This document shows positions 12,371 through 26,000 of a stretch of DNA of 64,000 nt, piece after piece (the first letter of the stretch is position 1; every line of letters begins with the position of its first letter). Location of the stretch: the NCBI GenBank assembly GCA_030549495.1, contig JAUIRK010000887.1, positions 310,001 to 374,000 on the forward strand. The letters run 5' to 3'. The stretch is from Nectonema munidae (taxonomy: Eukaryota; Nematomorpha; Nectonematoida; Nectonematidae). A program made the translations under genes and the position numbers. The notes under the pieces were generated by a model. It saw nothing but the letters and a program-made list of their open reading frames with translations, was not told where the DNA came from and searched no databases.

Positions 12371-13539
12371 GGATTTTGGATAATACGGTTAAAAAATATC
12401 TCGAAGTGGCAATTGAATTAGTAATGTATACCTGAAAATCAGTTCTGTAAAAAATTTTCAAAAAATGGGTGCATATTAGGTATATAGTATAAATATACTT
12501 TTTTTGTATATTTTGGCTTATAATACTTTCTACAATCATCTTGAGTATGAAATATTTATTAAAAAAAACAAAACGTATTGTAAAATCTCTTGAAGATTAG
12601 TATGAGAGAAGGAAGGAATTTGAAAACTAATTGAAAAGAGAACGTGTGATCAAAAGAAATAATTAAAAATATATGTATCTTGACTAAATGGAAGATCAAC
12701 CATTAGACTAATGGTTAAGAACTAGGAAGTAGGGTAATGATCTAATATTGGGTGCTTCAAAAAAGATTTTGACCGTAAAAAGTTCCTCTTTTTCAAGTGG
12801 AAAATATTTAAATCTATAGCTCATTATCTAGGAATACAATGATCATTTAACTAAGATGGGTAAGAAATCTGAAAATTTAGAATAGGTCAGATTTATCAAA
12901 AATGGGACAGATGCCAATATGTGAGGATTTAGTCACTATAAGATATTTTTTAATTTAAATTGAATTTGTCCATCTTTTTTTTGCGTGAAAGAGAGAATCT
13001 TTTAGATGAAGAATGTGGACAACTTTTTGTAATTGAACAATGAACATCACGAATGATTCATCAGAAAAAAACCTTTGAAATGAGATTGGTTGACAAATAT
13101 TCAGGCCTGATAATAAAATACACGATACTGATAAAAAAAGCCTAAGATCATCAAGAAGATTCTTTAATCAGAATGCTTTGAGAGAGGAAAAAAGTAATTT
13201 TATCATTATAAAAAATTTTTCGAACACACATTGAAGAATATAAATTTCTAATGAAAAGAGCTACCAAGAAAGGATCATCATAGAATGAATAGCAAAATTA
13301 CATACTGTAAATTATAATATGACGTAGAGACTACGAGCCGATAACGAATTTGTAGCCAAAAAGATGGAGGTCCTATCGAGTTACATAAGTTACTGTAGAA
13401 TGAAATATTTTGAGTGAATTAAACACCTAAAGTTGGTTTATTAAATAAATTAAGAAAATAATTACCAGAGAAATACTGCAAGTAGAAGTTATTTTAATGT
13501 TTATATATTTGACATTGATTTACAGGTTCAATCGTTTTT

Positions 13540-14690
13540 TGACAGGTTTTATTGATTTCATATAAAATGAGCATCACCATTAAATTCTACATACTTGAAA
13601 TGTATAAAAAACTTTTTATAAGAATAAACATTTTAATTTTTACATGGGCTGTCATATTTAAATTATTTTGTCAGGTTTGACTAATTTTTATAAAAAAAAA
13701 AGGAATATAACCAGTAAACACAGCCTACTTGAAAATGGGTATATGTGTGTAAAATGCCATACACGGTAAACTTCATTATCTCCCTATACTTTTATTAAAC
13801 GTAATTCTCTAATTCAAAAAACCGTGCCTGATCCTTTCTTTTTGGGATAAATCAATTTTTTGACAGTTTTGATTGATTTTCATAAAAAAAATGAATATAA
13901 ACACTGAATTACGCATGCTTAAAAATGGATATATATGTGTAAAAAACTTTATATTATTACTTAGATAAAAAGTTTATTTTAAGATGAGCTGTCATATATA
14001 AATCAATGCTTTGATAACTTTAATTGATTTTTATAAAAAAAAAATGAATATCACAGCTGAATTCAGCATGCTTGAAAATGGGTGTGTAAAAAACATTATA
14101 TAATTATTTAGATAAAAAGTTTCTTTTTTGAGATGAGCTGTCATATGTAAATCACTTTTTTGACAGGTTTGAATGATTTTCATAAAAATGAATATCACCA
14201 CTTAATTCAGCATGTTTGAAAATGGGTATATATGTGTAAAAAACATTATATAATAATTATTTAGATAAAAAGTCCCTTTTTGAGATGAGCTCTCACATTT
14301 AGATCAATTTTTTGACAGGTTTGATTGATTTCATAAAAAATTAATATCACCACTTAATTCAGCATATTTGAAAATTGGTATACATGTGTAAAAAACATTA
14401 TATAATTATTTAGATAAAAAGTTCCTTTTTGAGATGAGCTGTCACATTTAGATCAATTTTTTGAGTTTGATTGATTTTCATAAAAAATGAATATCACCAC
14501 TGAATTCAGCATATTTGAAAATGGGTATACATGTGTAAAAAACTTTATATAATTATTTAAATAAAAAGTTCCTTTTTGAGATGAGCTGTCAAATATAAAT
14601 AAATTTTTTGACAGGTTTGATTGATTTTGAAAAAAATGGACATCACCACTGAATTGAGCATAGTTGAAATATATATATAACATTAAACAT
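13540..14690. repeat. Tandem array A, about seven ~149-bp units
   Basis: AGATGAGCTGTCA recurs near 13982, 14131, 14283, 14432 and 14578, a spacing of 147-152 bp; two more diverged units lie near 13640 and 13840. Each unit also carries TTTTTTGACAGGTTTGATTG and GAATATCACCACTGAATTCA. The left copy of the element has only about one and a half units here (6000-6140). Confidence 0.85.
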
Positions 14691-14795
14691 ATTTATGAAA
14701 ACTTATTAATATCTTAGAAAAATAGGGGGGGGGGCACTTTACGCCCCTCCCCAGCACTTGAGCGGACAAATTTTGCCCAGCACTAATAGGGTTAA

Positions 14796-15332
14796 TATCA
14801 ACTGCAAAGGTTTCGCTTTGATTATTCATCACGATCCATAACTTTATCAAAGTTATCGCAGACCCGGTTTTTTCGATAACGATACTTTCTTTATCTGAAT
14901 AGTTTCCTAATCTAAAAATGAATATATTTTTCCCAATCGAAACTCGCCTCCAATTTCAAGAAAAATTGCGTCGAAACTAACAGGGTTATAATTTTGTATT
15001 AGTCTTATATAGTAACTTAATATTGCCTTTTACAGTGGTGAATAAGATAGGATAATTTTCTACTATTTATAATGTCATTCAGAAGTTCTCAAAGACCATA
15101 ACATTCTTGGTGATAGTAATGAAATTTACATCTTTAAAAGTGATACAAGAGGAAGTTCTATTATCCAGTTTCTCCATTTTCAAATTGTAAAATCATCAAT
15201 TCGCTTTTTATATAGATTTTACTATGGAACTGCGCGAAAACAATCTAATGTTATAATTTAACATGTGCATATTTTTATAATCATTTTTAAAAAATTACTA
15301 AATCCGTAACGATTGTAAATTTGAATATTATT
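14796..15332. other. No feature recognised
   Basis: AT-rich DNA after the right TTAA; no coding frame or repeat that I can support. Confidence 0.3.
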
Positions 15333-15533
15333 CAGGGTTGTCGAATTGGAGGAAAAATATCCGATTCAAACCAACTTTATAACTTAAAATTTTTTAATAT
15401 TTATACACAGACCGCTTCGACTAAAGAAGAGCAAGTCAATACGTTAATATTTAACATACTTAAAAAACGGGTTCCGATTTCTAAATTTTATTAAACATCC
15501 CCAACTCCCATCCCTTTAAATCTCCGCAACCTT
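15333..15533. mobile_element. Diverged MITE, CAGGGTTG family
   Basis: Left end CAGGGTTGTCGAATTGG and right part TCTCCGCAACCTTC match the ends of the MITEs at 9543 and 26106, and the shared inner motif GCTTCGACTAAAGAAGA is present. No clean target duplication was found; the best alignment is five of eight bases. Confidence 0.6.
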
Positions 15534-16617
15534 CCTTCTATTCTTTGTGCACGTCGAGAATTCCGATAAAAAATAGATATTTATTTTTTTAAAACTTTTT
15601 ATTTGATCTTTGAAATAATAAGAATATCACATTGAAATATCTTATAATTTCTCATTTTCCAATTAAATGTCAACTTGTTTGCATAAAAAAATTTTCGAAG
15701 TTTATATTACAAATTCTATATGATTGAGGTGAACAAGCGTGAAAAAAATTAGAATAATTTTAATAACGCATAAACAAAATTTAAAAATGGGGGATGTTTA
15801 AAAAATTATAGGGAAGACTGGATATGATGTCTGTTAATTTAAAAAAAAAAGAATTTAAAGAAAAAAAGCTCTTGAATGGTAACGCAATATCTGGCTTGAT
15901 GCAACTGAATTGACATCTTTCGCATCAGTACAACTTTTAGTAAGCAGATTTTAAGGAATAATGTCTTTTGGCTTTTTTTTTTGAAAACACCATGTAAAGT
16001 CGCTCCGTGTTATGTAAGAGAACTCAATTATCAACGACTGCATATTCAAAATATTAGCAACTATTTAGTATGTCTACAAGTTGCCGAAATAATCCAAGAT
16101 TGTGTGTGTTTTTCGCAGGGTTACAAAATCGGAGCGAACGTTTTGAAGGAGCATAAGTCATAGCTATGATAGAATTGGGAGTCGAAAATAAATTGCCGGA
16201 CTCTGGCTTTTGAAATTACAAATTATGCTATATTCCAAGATATTTATAAAATATTTATATCATAAAAAAATAGCATTAACCCTGATCGGTGAATCATTTT
16301 ATATTATATTAGTTCAAAAAGAGACGGAATTGAAGGAAATCAGAATGAGACACTGCAAATATTTCCAGTTGAAGTCGAGCTTTTTACCTTTGAAATCTAT
16401 AACCTGGGTGTATAAGACCCCCCCCCCCCCCCGCACTCAGAAGCCTGTCGACGCGCTCTATAGCTGAGAAGCTAATTTTGTTTGAGAAGCTTAGCAACTT
16501 TAGCTATCTTTGTTGCTTTACACACAAAATCATATTGTCCAGTTTTGTGAGTTTTCAAATTTTAGCTCTTTTTGACTGCAGAATTAATTAAAGCAAAAAA
16601 AGAATGAGATGTATTCA
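15534..16617. other. Gene-free DNA with a 15-base C tract
   Basis: Downstream flank of the zinc transporter gene. It includes a C15 run at 16418-16432. The short plus-strand frames show no domain. Confidence 0.35.
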
Positions 16618-16623
16618 TTTATT
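16618..16623 (-). terminator. poly(A) signal of the zinc transporter gene
   Basis: AATAAA on the minus strand (TTTATT as written), about 140 bases after the stop codon at 16765. This is the first such signal downstream of the last exon. Confidence 0.5.
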
Positions 16624-16764
16624 TTTAAAAGGTAAAAATATGCCACTGTTGTTAGCTTTAAGTGTATAGTAGTGTAAGAATATGCGTAAAAGTAATACAA
16701 AAGTAAACAAATGAAAGAAGGAAAAAGGCTGATATAGAAAATAATACTGAATCGCAATGCGACA

Positions 16765-17098
16765 TCAGGTGATGCAGGAAGTGCTGCTGCTCTGACGTAC
16801 GCCCTCTTTACAATCCTGGATTTCAAGGTGCAAGTCGGGGTTCTGCCTATCGGAAGCAGTCTCGCTCTTGAGTGCAACAGCATCACTCCCTTCTTTGCCA
16901 CCCAAGTTCTTTTTGGAAGTCTTTTCTCTGAGAACGCTCAATGCGGTCGCGTTGCTTCTTTCTTGCATCGTGACATCGCTTGATCGCGATTTGTTGGTGG
17001 GTACAGCGGCTTCCACTTCAACGCTCGCCAAAACGTCTCCATTTTTCTTTCCACAGCAGGTCTTTGTGATACAGTCCATGTTATTCTTGGGCTTGCAC
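16765..17098 (-). CDS. SLC30A1: SLC30A1 exon 5 (Cys-rich tail, stop)
   Basis: Acceptor CTTTTCAAAG precedes 17098; the first base completes an Arg codon. Encodes CKPKNNMDCITKTCCGKK and a long polar tail ending SSSTSCIT and a stop at 16765. The Cys cluster resembles the end of vertebrate ZnT1, while the remaining ~90 residues are low in complexity and probably lineage-specific. Confidence 0.88.
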
Positions 17099-20000
17099 CT
17101 TTGAAAAGGTAAGAAAATGATTCGTTAAAACATCAAGGTAAGCGAATCAATGATGAATTTAATTTTACAATCTCATCGTTATCGTAAATATTAACCTAAT
17201 GCTGCATCATAGTTTGAGAATGTTTTAAGTCACTTGTTTTACGGGGTCATGGAAGTTAGAATGGGGAGATGATAAGAAGGAAAGTTGGTTTGTGGCTTCT
17301 GTTATCTGTTGGAAGTTCTGTTGGTGAGTTTGGCGTTCGAAAGATCGAGGATGGATTGTGTGTGTTTTTCGCTATTTTTACTCAATAAATCGTTCTATGT
17401 TTGATGAGTTGGTTCATTGATTAAGTTCTTTTATTGAATTTTATTGATATTGTTCGCTCTGGCTTATTAGATTGCTGTCATGGCTTGTTTCGCACTGTCT
17501 TTTTTGATATTGTCAGATGTGAAGGGTCTGAAAGTTTTTGATGAGTTTTATTTTTGGATGTTTATGTCTTGAAAGTTTGTTGTGAGTGTGTATTAGTTGT
17601 AAAAATCTATTTCTAGGTAACTGTTCAATAGGTAGCAGTTAGTCATCAATTGGTCGTTTAATTAGATAACAATGTAGGCTGTTAGTTTAGATATTTTTTG
17701 TTAGACGGTACTATTATTCTCCAAAATGGCAGAATTAGGAGCCTCATTCTTAAAATGAGGCAATTCCCCCTGTTCCTTAAAATCTGTATATTTGCTAACA
17801 ATTTGCCAAGTTTTTAAGATTTCAGAGACAAGCTGAGGAAGAACTGAAAACACGGCTCTTAAATATATAAAATATTGCACAACCTGAGAACACAAGGCTC
17901 ATCTTCCATCGGCTCTTCTTCGAATTCGGGTTGAATCGTTGTTGAATGAATGCCTTCTCTGTGAAAAAACTCCTTTACTTTTTCAGCAACAACCATATAC
18001 TCAGCAGGGTTATGACATCTTATGTGGGCAGTTGCTATGATTCTGTTGCCTATATAGAAAAAATCTCACTTTAATATCAATCACCAAGTTCTACCTCTCA
18101 TGCAAAGAGGGGTGGTAGACAAAAATGAAACAAAAATAAAATACAGATATGTGATGAAGAGCATTGAAGGCTTTACAAAGAAAAATACGTGGTAAGTTTA
18201 CCATTAGAAATGATTAAATTGAAAGTAACTAAATATTTTATTCCAATGTTACCTGAAATAAAGGTCTGTCCAATAAATTCCATGTGTTAGCCCAGAGTCT
18301 CTTAACTTTTTGTATAAATCACCCTCTAAACATTTTAAAAATCGCGCGCTATGAAGTAAAAAATGCCGAAAAACTTTCACTGTTTTTAAAACTTTAATTT
18401 GAATAATTTATTCCTTTTAAGTTCAATAAACCTTCTTCAAATATTTCTTCTCCAGATTCCATATCACAAGGAAAAAGATTTATCAGTTTTAAGTTCGAAC
18501 AAATCCTTAATTCTAAACAATAAGACATCTCAGTTGAGATTTATAATTAACGTCCACGATTCAGAAACTCTGTGTCCACCATTAGAGGACCAGAATTTTT
18601 AAAAGGGTTACAGTCAATTGCATGAATAAAAATTTTGATTTTCAATATTCATCATACTAATTAGTTTTATATAATTTTCCAATCGCATACTCATATCCTT
18701 ATACATCAAATCATTTAATCCATATGGAAGGACAAGAACACTTTTATGAAGAAAAATTTTAAATAATTAAAAGATTATATGAAAAAAATTAGCAAAAAAA
18801 TACGAAGGAATAATAAGATTTATATAGATGCTATCAACAAATTCATAGTCAGAATTAAAAATTTTGAACTTGGGGATCCAAATTTTTTGATGTATATATA
18901 AAAAACCAAAAAGTAAAAATATGGATATAAAAGAAAGATATACTCAAATTAAAGAAATTATTTGCAATAATAATAATAATTAAAAAGTACAAAATTCAAT
19001 ATCAAAAACAGAAATATGCAGAGATACGAAACAGTGCGGCTTAAGAAGAAAAAGATTAAACAAAAATCGCAGAAAAAATAAAGATGAGGGGTTTTTTCAT
19101 ATTCACCCCCTCCTCTCCCCATCTTATAGAGGAGCCTAAGTAGATGTTTTTATACTTTTATTTATTTATACTAGGGAATTTGGAATCCAATGTATAAGAT
19201 GTTTGATCTTGCAAAAAAACTTATGTAATAAATAAAACTCAATTGCTTAATATCAGTTAATATGTGAGGCTTAAATATTTGGAAATGTTGTTACCTATAA
19301 TAATAATAATTGGAAAGAGGTAGGTAGATTTTGTGCCATTTATCATAAAATAGAAGCACGAATTTATGAAAATAGATAAAGAGTCCATTTGTGTGCCCAC
19401 ATCGAATTGCATTGGAAAATGAAACAATGGTATTCTTTATATTTTATATAAGGTGTATATAAAAAAAGTAAAATAACTAAAAAATTTATATAATATAAAG
19501 CAAAATACTTATGAATCCAAAAAGTGAACTCCGAATGAACATCTTCAAAAAATCTAGTGTTTGAGCTACCAACAAACGTGTTTGCTTTTCAATAAAACTT
19601 TGTGTGTGTGTTTATTATATACAAATAAATCAATTTTCACCCTAGGAAAAGTAATTTTCCCAAAATTAAAAATATTCAAAAAATAAGGACCACCCTAGTG
19701 TATATGACGATGAATAAAAATTAGTGAATAATTAGTATTAATTAATTAATTTTTGTAGAAAAATGTGTTTAATCTTAAGATTCAATGTTTTTTTGAAAAA
19801 ACAGAGATGATTCACAAGCTAATTTTTTGTGAACTATGATTTTTAATTTTTCATAATTGAAGTTTCAAAGGTAGTTGATAAATTGTTCATCTTTGTATCT
19901 CTTTCAAAGGTATTTAATAAATTGGTCATCTATGTATGCTGGATATTCTTAGTTTGGGTGGACTAAACTCATATTTATAAATCAAATATATTTTATTTGG

Positions 20001-23000
20001 GTTAACACAAAACTATCGATACATTCAATGAAACTTTAATGACAACTTCCTTGAAAAAGAAAAATTCACTGAGTCTAAAATAATAATTACTTTTATTTGA
20101 CTGGCAGATTACGCTAAAATGAGATTGCGAAATTTGGGCGCGAACAACATGCTTCAAATAAAAGAGGAGTAAGTACAAGGGATCCAAAGTGAAGCGCAAA
20201 ATAAAAATCATCTGCTTTAAGTAATATAAAAATTTTAAAAAATATATAACTAATTTTGGAAAACCAATGTCTGAAAGGTTTGCTTGACCCTTTCATCCAC
20301 AATTGGACACCAGCGTCCCATAGAATAAAAACTGTCTGCTTTAAGTGTATAAAAACTCATTGAAAAATAAAGAAGACGATACATTTTGGAAAACCAATGC
20401 CTGAAAGGTTTGCTTAACCCGTTAACGAATAAAATAATCAGAAGATATCTCGTGTAAAGCAGACGATTTGTATTAAAAAGAATTAATAAACGCAGACGAT
20501 CATATTCTTATGAAGTCGACTCTGGTCCAGGTGCGCACATGCGGGGGGAGGCGTTTCAGGGGGCGAAAATGAAATTCCTATCGAACATATTTTACAGACT
20601 ATGTGTGAGAGCTATAAAGTAATAATCCATTGCTTCAATATGCACACAATAAGTAAGCAATGTTTATCAGTGTCTCCTCTTCGTTATCAATAAGTAAGCA
20701 ATGTTTATCAGTGTCTCCTCTTCGTAGTATTTTTGAGCAAACACATGTTGATGATCCACTAGATTTTCTCATCTTCTGTCACAGTGATTCTATTTCCCTT
20801 TCTGTCTCCTCTGTTTTTCTTTTCCTCTTTCTCTGCTAAAACTCAATCATTCACTCAAGCTCTCTTCTTTCGCCCTCTTCTCTTGTTAAGCTCTCCTATC
20901 TCATTCAGCTCTCTTCTCTCCAGTGACGTAGCTAGGCTAGGGCATGAGGGGCCGTGCCCACACTCCTATGTACCGCATGGTGCCTCATGCATCTTATGCG
21001 ATATCAGTTTTTGAAAATTTCTCCATTGAAAGGATCAAGAAAGTATAAATAATGTTGCGCAAGTTTTTTGTTTTTAAATTTTGCCCCTTTTATCAATTTT
21101 TTTTGGCTACACAACTGCTTCTGTCTAATTTGCATTTAGAGTTAAATTAAAATAGTTTTCAATCGTTACAATTTTATCAATGAATATTGTTAGACTCGCG
21201 CTAAGATTTTTTTTCAACAAAGGTCATTTAATCTTTATCACTACGTTTGTTACATTTTGTAACATTTGAAAACTTTAATTTTTTCAAGTCAAGAAATTTT
21301 ATTAATAGCTATTTGGGAATGAATATTTTGATTAGCTATTCGGTTTAAAAGCAAGAATACTCTATTTGCTTAATATTTGAGCAGAGATATTTTTTATAAT
21401 GTTCGATTGTTAAATTTAGGTAACACTAAATCACTTTTTTTAAAAAAAATTTGTTGATTATTATAATAAAAATATAATATCGAAACAAAATGTTTCAGAT
21501 GTTAAAAATGTACTTGATCTATTTATGACAGCTGTCATAATTTTATTTGTAGACAGAAATATTAAAAAAAAACGCAATGATTTTATTTTCTCGTATACTT
21601 TGCTTTATGTTAGTTTGGTCCTCGGACATTTCGCCCCATTTCGTCCCATGGACAATTCGCCTCATTATTTCCATAAGACAGTTCCTCCCATGGACAATTC
21701 GCTCCATTATTTTCATAAGACATTTTGTTTCATGGACAATTCGCCCCGTTATTTTCATAAGACCTCATGGACAATTCTAAAAAATTAAGAGATAAAATGA
21801 TTAATTTGAAATAATTTGATAGAGATAAAATAAACAAGAATATAAAATTTTTTAATAGTGTTACACATATAATAAGCAAAGATGGATGAAACAAATAGCC
21901 TATGAGCTTATGACAAACTATGAACAAATTCATATCGATGAGGAATCGAATCCAGAGGCTTCCGGGCTGAATCCATCATCTCAACCAACCTGCCATGCCA
22001 CCCATAGAGTATGCTGTAGGGGATATGTCAAATTAGTTTTCAAAAAACTTAAGTTATGCTCTAAAATTTTTTAATTTTTGTTGAAGATCTATAACTTTTT
22101 CTGATAGACTTTTTTTCCTTAAAAGTTATTATAAAAGGCAAATCATTGTAAAATGTTAAAAGTTATTTTACTTTTTGTGGCTTGTATCAATTTAGCTTTT
22201 AAACTATTTTTGAATGATGCTGAGTAAAATGAAATAATACGATCTTAATTTTTTGTTTTACTTTTGTTTGCACAATTATAACTTCATTTTATACCCTTGC
22301 CCTTGAATCAATCACATTTTTTCATATAAACATCGCAGGGTGTCTAGTAGACTCTTTGCCTTTAGACTACATTCACTCATATAAAACTATCCAACCTTCA
22401 GTTATTTGTTTTCTCTATGAACCAAATATCCTTTCATCAATTCCTGTAATGTGCCTGGTAGACTACTTCATTTTCAAATGAAAAGCCTATTCCAGTATAT
22501 TCTGCAAATTTAATTAAAATATTTTCGCTGGAAGTATAGTATTTAAATTCACCAAATTTGTAAAAAAATATAAAGTAGTCATATGAATTTAGGACTTTAG
22601 GTATGCGCTGAATACACTCTATTTTAAAGGATTGCTTGATATTTGATCTCCCATCGTATTTCAGGCGACTAATTTTGAAAATTGCAACAAAAAAATTTCG
22701 CCCCCAATAATTTCGAGGATGCACGCCCCTGCTCTGGTCGTTAATCCGTTAATGACATGATGAGAGAATAGATAGACTATAAAGAAAGCTATACCCGCAA
22801 GCTGCCAAACATGAAACTCGTGAACAGCTAGGACGCCTTGCACACTTCTTATGAGACGGTCTTCCAAGTCGATGACGCGGATGTGCGTGGGCACTGTCTG
22901 CAGCAGAATAAGAGCGCTTTCGCGAAGCAGTGGCAGGGTCGTGGAAAGAATGATGATGACGAGAATGACACTCATGGCGGGATCCAGGTAGAAGCGCCAT

Positions 23001-26000
23001 TCGAACTTCGTGTAGAGGATGAAGAGAGCGCTCACGATCACGATGATGGAGCCCAGGGCGTCTCCCAGAACGTGTAGAAAGACGCCGCGCATGTTCAGAT
23101 ACACTTCGCTGTGTTCGCCACTTTTGGCGGGGTTGGGAGACGCTGATTTGGAGGACGTCTTGTCGTCATGATTATTGTTTGGAAAATCTAACGAAAAGAT
23201 CAATCAAAGCATACTCTTGCATGAGAACAGTGTTATATGTTATTCTATCGTAGTAAATAAAGGAGCAAATTAGCCTTTTCAGTCATTGGTTTTTGAAAAT
23301 TAGTCGTCTGTTTTTTCACTAAATTTTAATATAACTTACAACAGATGATTTTTTCGTGGGTCACTGAGAACGCGTTGAGCTTTAGAGGGTGAACTAACGC
23401 AAACTAAGGAAATACATAACTTAAGAGGTTCGAAAAAATCCAAAAATTACTCCAGTATTAATCAAACAAAAACTGAAATCAAGTTTCACTACAGTTTTTT
23501 ACTTTAAACCCTCTGAGTACTAGTGTTACACCAAGTGTCCCAAGAAATCGTCTACCTTAGTTATATAAAATTTCATTAAGAAAAAAGTAGATTAGTATTA
23601 AAAAGCATTCAGACGACGTCAACCGCTAAATAGTATATAATATAATAAGAGTACATATATGCATTTTATTGATATTACTTGTGTACACTTACCATCGATG
23701 CTTGATTCACTCACAGCTGTTTGAATATTGAACGGCTTAAATAACATCAAAAACAATATTGCTTGATTTACCCTGGATCTATACAGTGTAGGACTGGGTC
23801 AATCAGTAGCAGTCGATATCAGGAATAAGTCATTGTAGATATCAATGTTAAATTAAATTATAAGACAAACCATTCCCAGTTCATGCATCACAAAATGGCG
23901 GTTAAGTTATCGACTAAATTTTTTATTTTCAGCTTAACCATAAGCGTCTTTGAACGCTCGTTCAAAAAATTGAAAAATACAGTTGCTCGGTCATTTTTAA
24001 TCAAGCATCTAGTGAAGGTTTTGTAGTCATGTAGCGATGAATCTGAACAGGAATCGGAATCAGCTTAGTCGGCCAGTTTTTTTAAATAGCATAGGCACCA
24101 GCTCATTTGTTTTACGATTTAGCGATTTTTTCGATCGAACTTATTTTTAATATAATAAACAATATAATCATCCAAACATATTTTTATTTTAACATTAGTA
24201 CAGTGCTTTCCAACATTTTTAGACCTGTCGCCCTAAAGATATTTTATATGGTGATGACCCCACTCTACCGCAGGTTTTGACTATTCAATTTTTTTCTCAA
24301 GTTGCGTGATAGTTGCCAAGTCCTCAACCAACAACCAACATCTAAAAGGCTCTCAATGTGTAAAATTTAGGAAACCTATTGACTCGGTTAGAATTTTAGT
24401 GTTAGTATTAGAGTTATTGTTGGCGTTAAGTTTAGTGTTAGCGCAATCGTACATTTATTTTTTGACATCTTGACACAAATTTCCTAGAAAAAATATCAAG
24501 GCATACAAACATACATACATACCAGATACTGAAATAATTAAATCTCAATAATAGTGGTATAGTAGATGACCCAGTAATATACACAAATTATTATTCGGAT
24601 TTAGACGCGTTTTCAATGAAACGCAGTTATGAGTTCATATTCTCATTAGTTCCATAGTACCTTTTAAAAACTTCAGGAATTACATTGTCCTTCACTATTT
24701 TAATATGGCGTAATAAGGAAGCTATGGACCTAGATAGGGAAACCCGGCATCAGTATGCTTTTAACCATTTCATCAAACACATAGAAAAGCGTTTCTATGT
24801 CACATACTGTAATGGGGAAATTATACTCTTGAATGTTGAATTGAAAAGAGTATTTATATTAATTAGCAATAATACTAGTAGACAATGAAGAACTTATAAT
24901 AATCAAGTATGTGTAATTTATTTGATAATTTTCATAAAATAACTAATTATTTTTGTTTTATTTTAATTAGTTAAGTTGTAATGAAATGGTTATGATGTGT
25001 AAAAGTAATTTTCGCCAACCATAATAATTTAGGGACAAGGTTTTCCATCAAGTCAGTTATCTCGGAGGAGCGAGAGCAGAAGATTTTAAAATTTAAGATG
25101 GGGGAGCTGGAACTAGATAATTTTAATCAAGGCTTGGCATCTCTTGTTTAGGCCTTTGAGGATGTGTGTGCCACCCGCGTACCAAGGAATAAAAATAGTC
25201 CGTTTTAAGGATATAAAAATTCTACTGAAAAAGAAAGGAGAGTATTAGTATTAAAAATTCTGGCCGTCAAAGAGCCAACATTTATTTTCCCACTTACACA
25301 ACAATCACGCGAAAGAAAGCATAGCCCAGATGGGAAATTAGCACAACACCGATATAACGACTTCATTCAAAGAAAAGGGGCATACGCTTGCGATGCTTAA
25401 GATCATTTTTGGATACGTCGTCATTGCAAACTTGATAGTGAGATTCTTTGTCGTTTGAGCACTCGGCAGAAGGCAAAACTTCATATTCTTCGCTGTTTAT
25501 CTCCTCTGAGCTTGGCTCTGAAACGATGTCGATGTATTTGCTTCCAGAAATTTCGTGATGAACGTGTTCCGCGTGAGAGTGATTATGACCGTGCGCGTGG
25601 TGGTGAAACAAAAACAATCCTAAAAGTTAAATAACATGCAGTTAGGGCAAATTCTTCTTCGTATTCGCTAGTTATCATTACATTCAATTATTCATCTTGA
25701 CATGATCGGGTTTGAAACAGCCGTATGAATAATGTATAAAAAGTCTATGATTTTTGTGATTAAGCATGAGTAATATCACGCTGAATGGCATTTCAGATTT
25801 GAGAACTCAATTGCCTCTACAGGAATTCTGAGACTAATTTATTGCACAACCTAGCAGATGGAGAATTATTAGTTGACTGAAAAGTAAAACTAATAGAGAC
25901 GCAATCATATCAGATCGTTGACAAAATGACAACAAAAGGCGTTGCAAAAGATTGCGTTAAGATTACGCACGTCAGAAATCAATACAGCCCATTTTATAAA

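Larger units (their letters stand above)
11563..14791 (+). mobile_element. TTAA-target element, right copy, 3.2 kb (piggyBac-like ends)
   Basis: Left end CCCTATTAGTGCTGGG at 11563, preceded by TCAA; right end CCCAGCACTAATAGGG at 14791, followed by TTAA. The 16-bp terminal repeats are perfect. Each is followed by a G/C-rich block (GCGTAAA and a C6-C10 run), and the right terminus has an extra ~23 bp that repeats the AGTGCTGGGG motif. The body contains array B (11900-12370), a ~1.1-kb unique middle and array A (13540-14690). No transposase was recognised, so it looks non-autonomous. It is the reverse complement of the copy at 5903-8636. Confidence 0.75.
20591..22733 (+). repeat. 2.1-kb dispersed repeat, copy 1 (intron 3)
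   Basis: Begins CAGACTATGTGTGAGAGC and ends GGATGCACGCCCCTG. It aligns along its length with 33835-38466 once the hAT inserted in that copy is set aside. It contains a C/T-rich segment (20780-20920), a CAGTGACGTAGCTAGG motif at about 20922, a 43-bp minisatellite and a tRNA-like stretch. Compared with copy 2 it lacks about 340 bp at 21905 and has a local 48-bp duplication at 20650-20745. No transposase is encoded; I read it as a non-autonomous element of unknown class. Confidence 0.8.
23188..25385. other. Intron 2 of the zinc transporter
   Basis: AT-rich intron of 2.2 kb. It holds two hairpin MITE copies (23506-23640, 25150-25280) and a lone hAT-like end at 24201. The short plus-strand frame 24685-24888 shows no domain. 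Confidence 0.5.

Noticed and set aside
5903-14791. One giant 8.9-kb palindromic transposon with 2.7-3.2 kb terminal repeats
   Set aside because: The right half has its own second terminus at 11563, so two inverted copies of a 3.2-kb element explain the data better. The single-element view remains possible only if 11563 is a secondary internal end.
16868-17104. Plus-strand frame of 78 residues
   Set aside because: Antisense to SLC30A1 exon 5; no independent support.
22838-23077. Plus-strand and alternative minus-strand frames across 22.75-23.08 kb
   Set aside because: They are shadows of SLC30A1 exon 3, which has clear family similarity in another frame.
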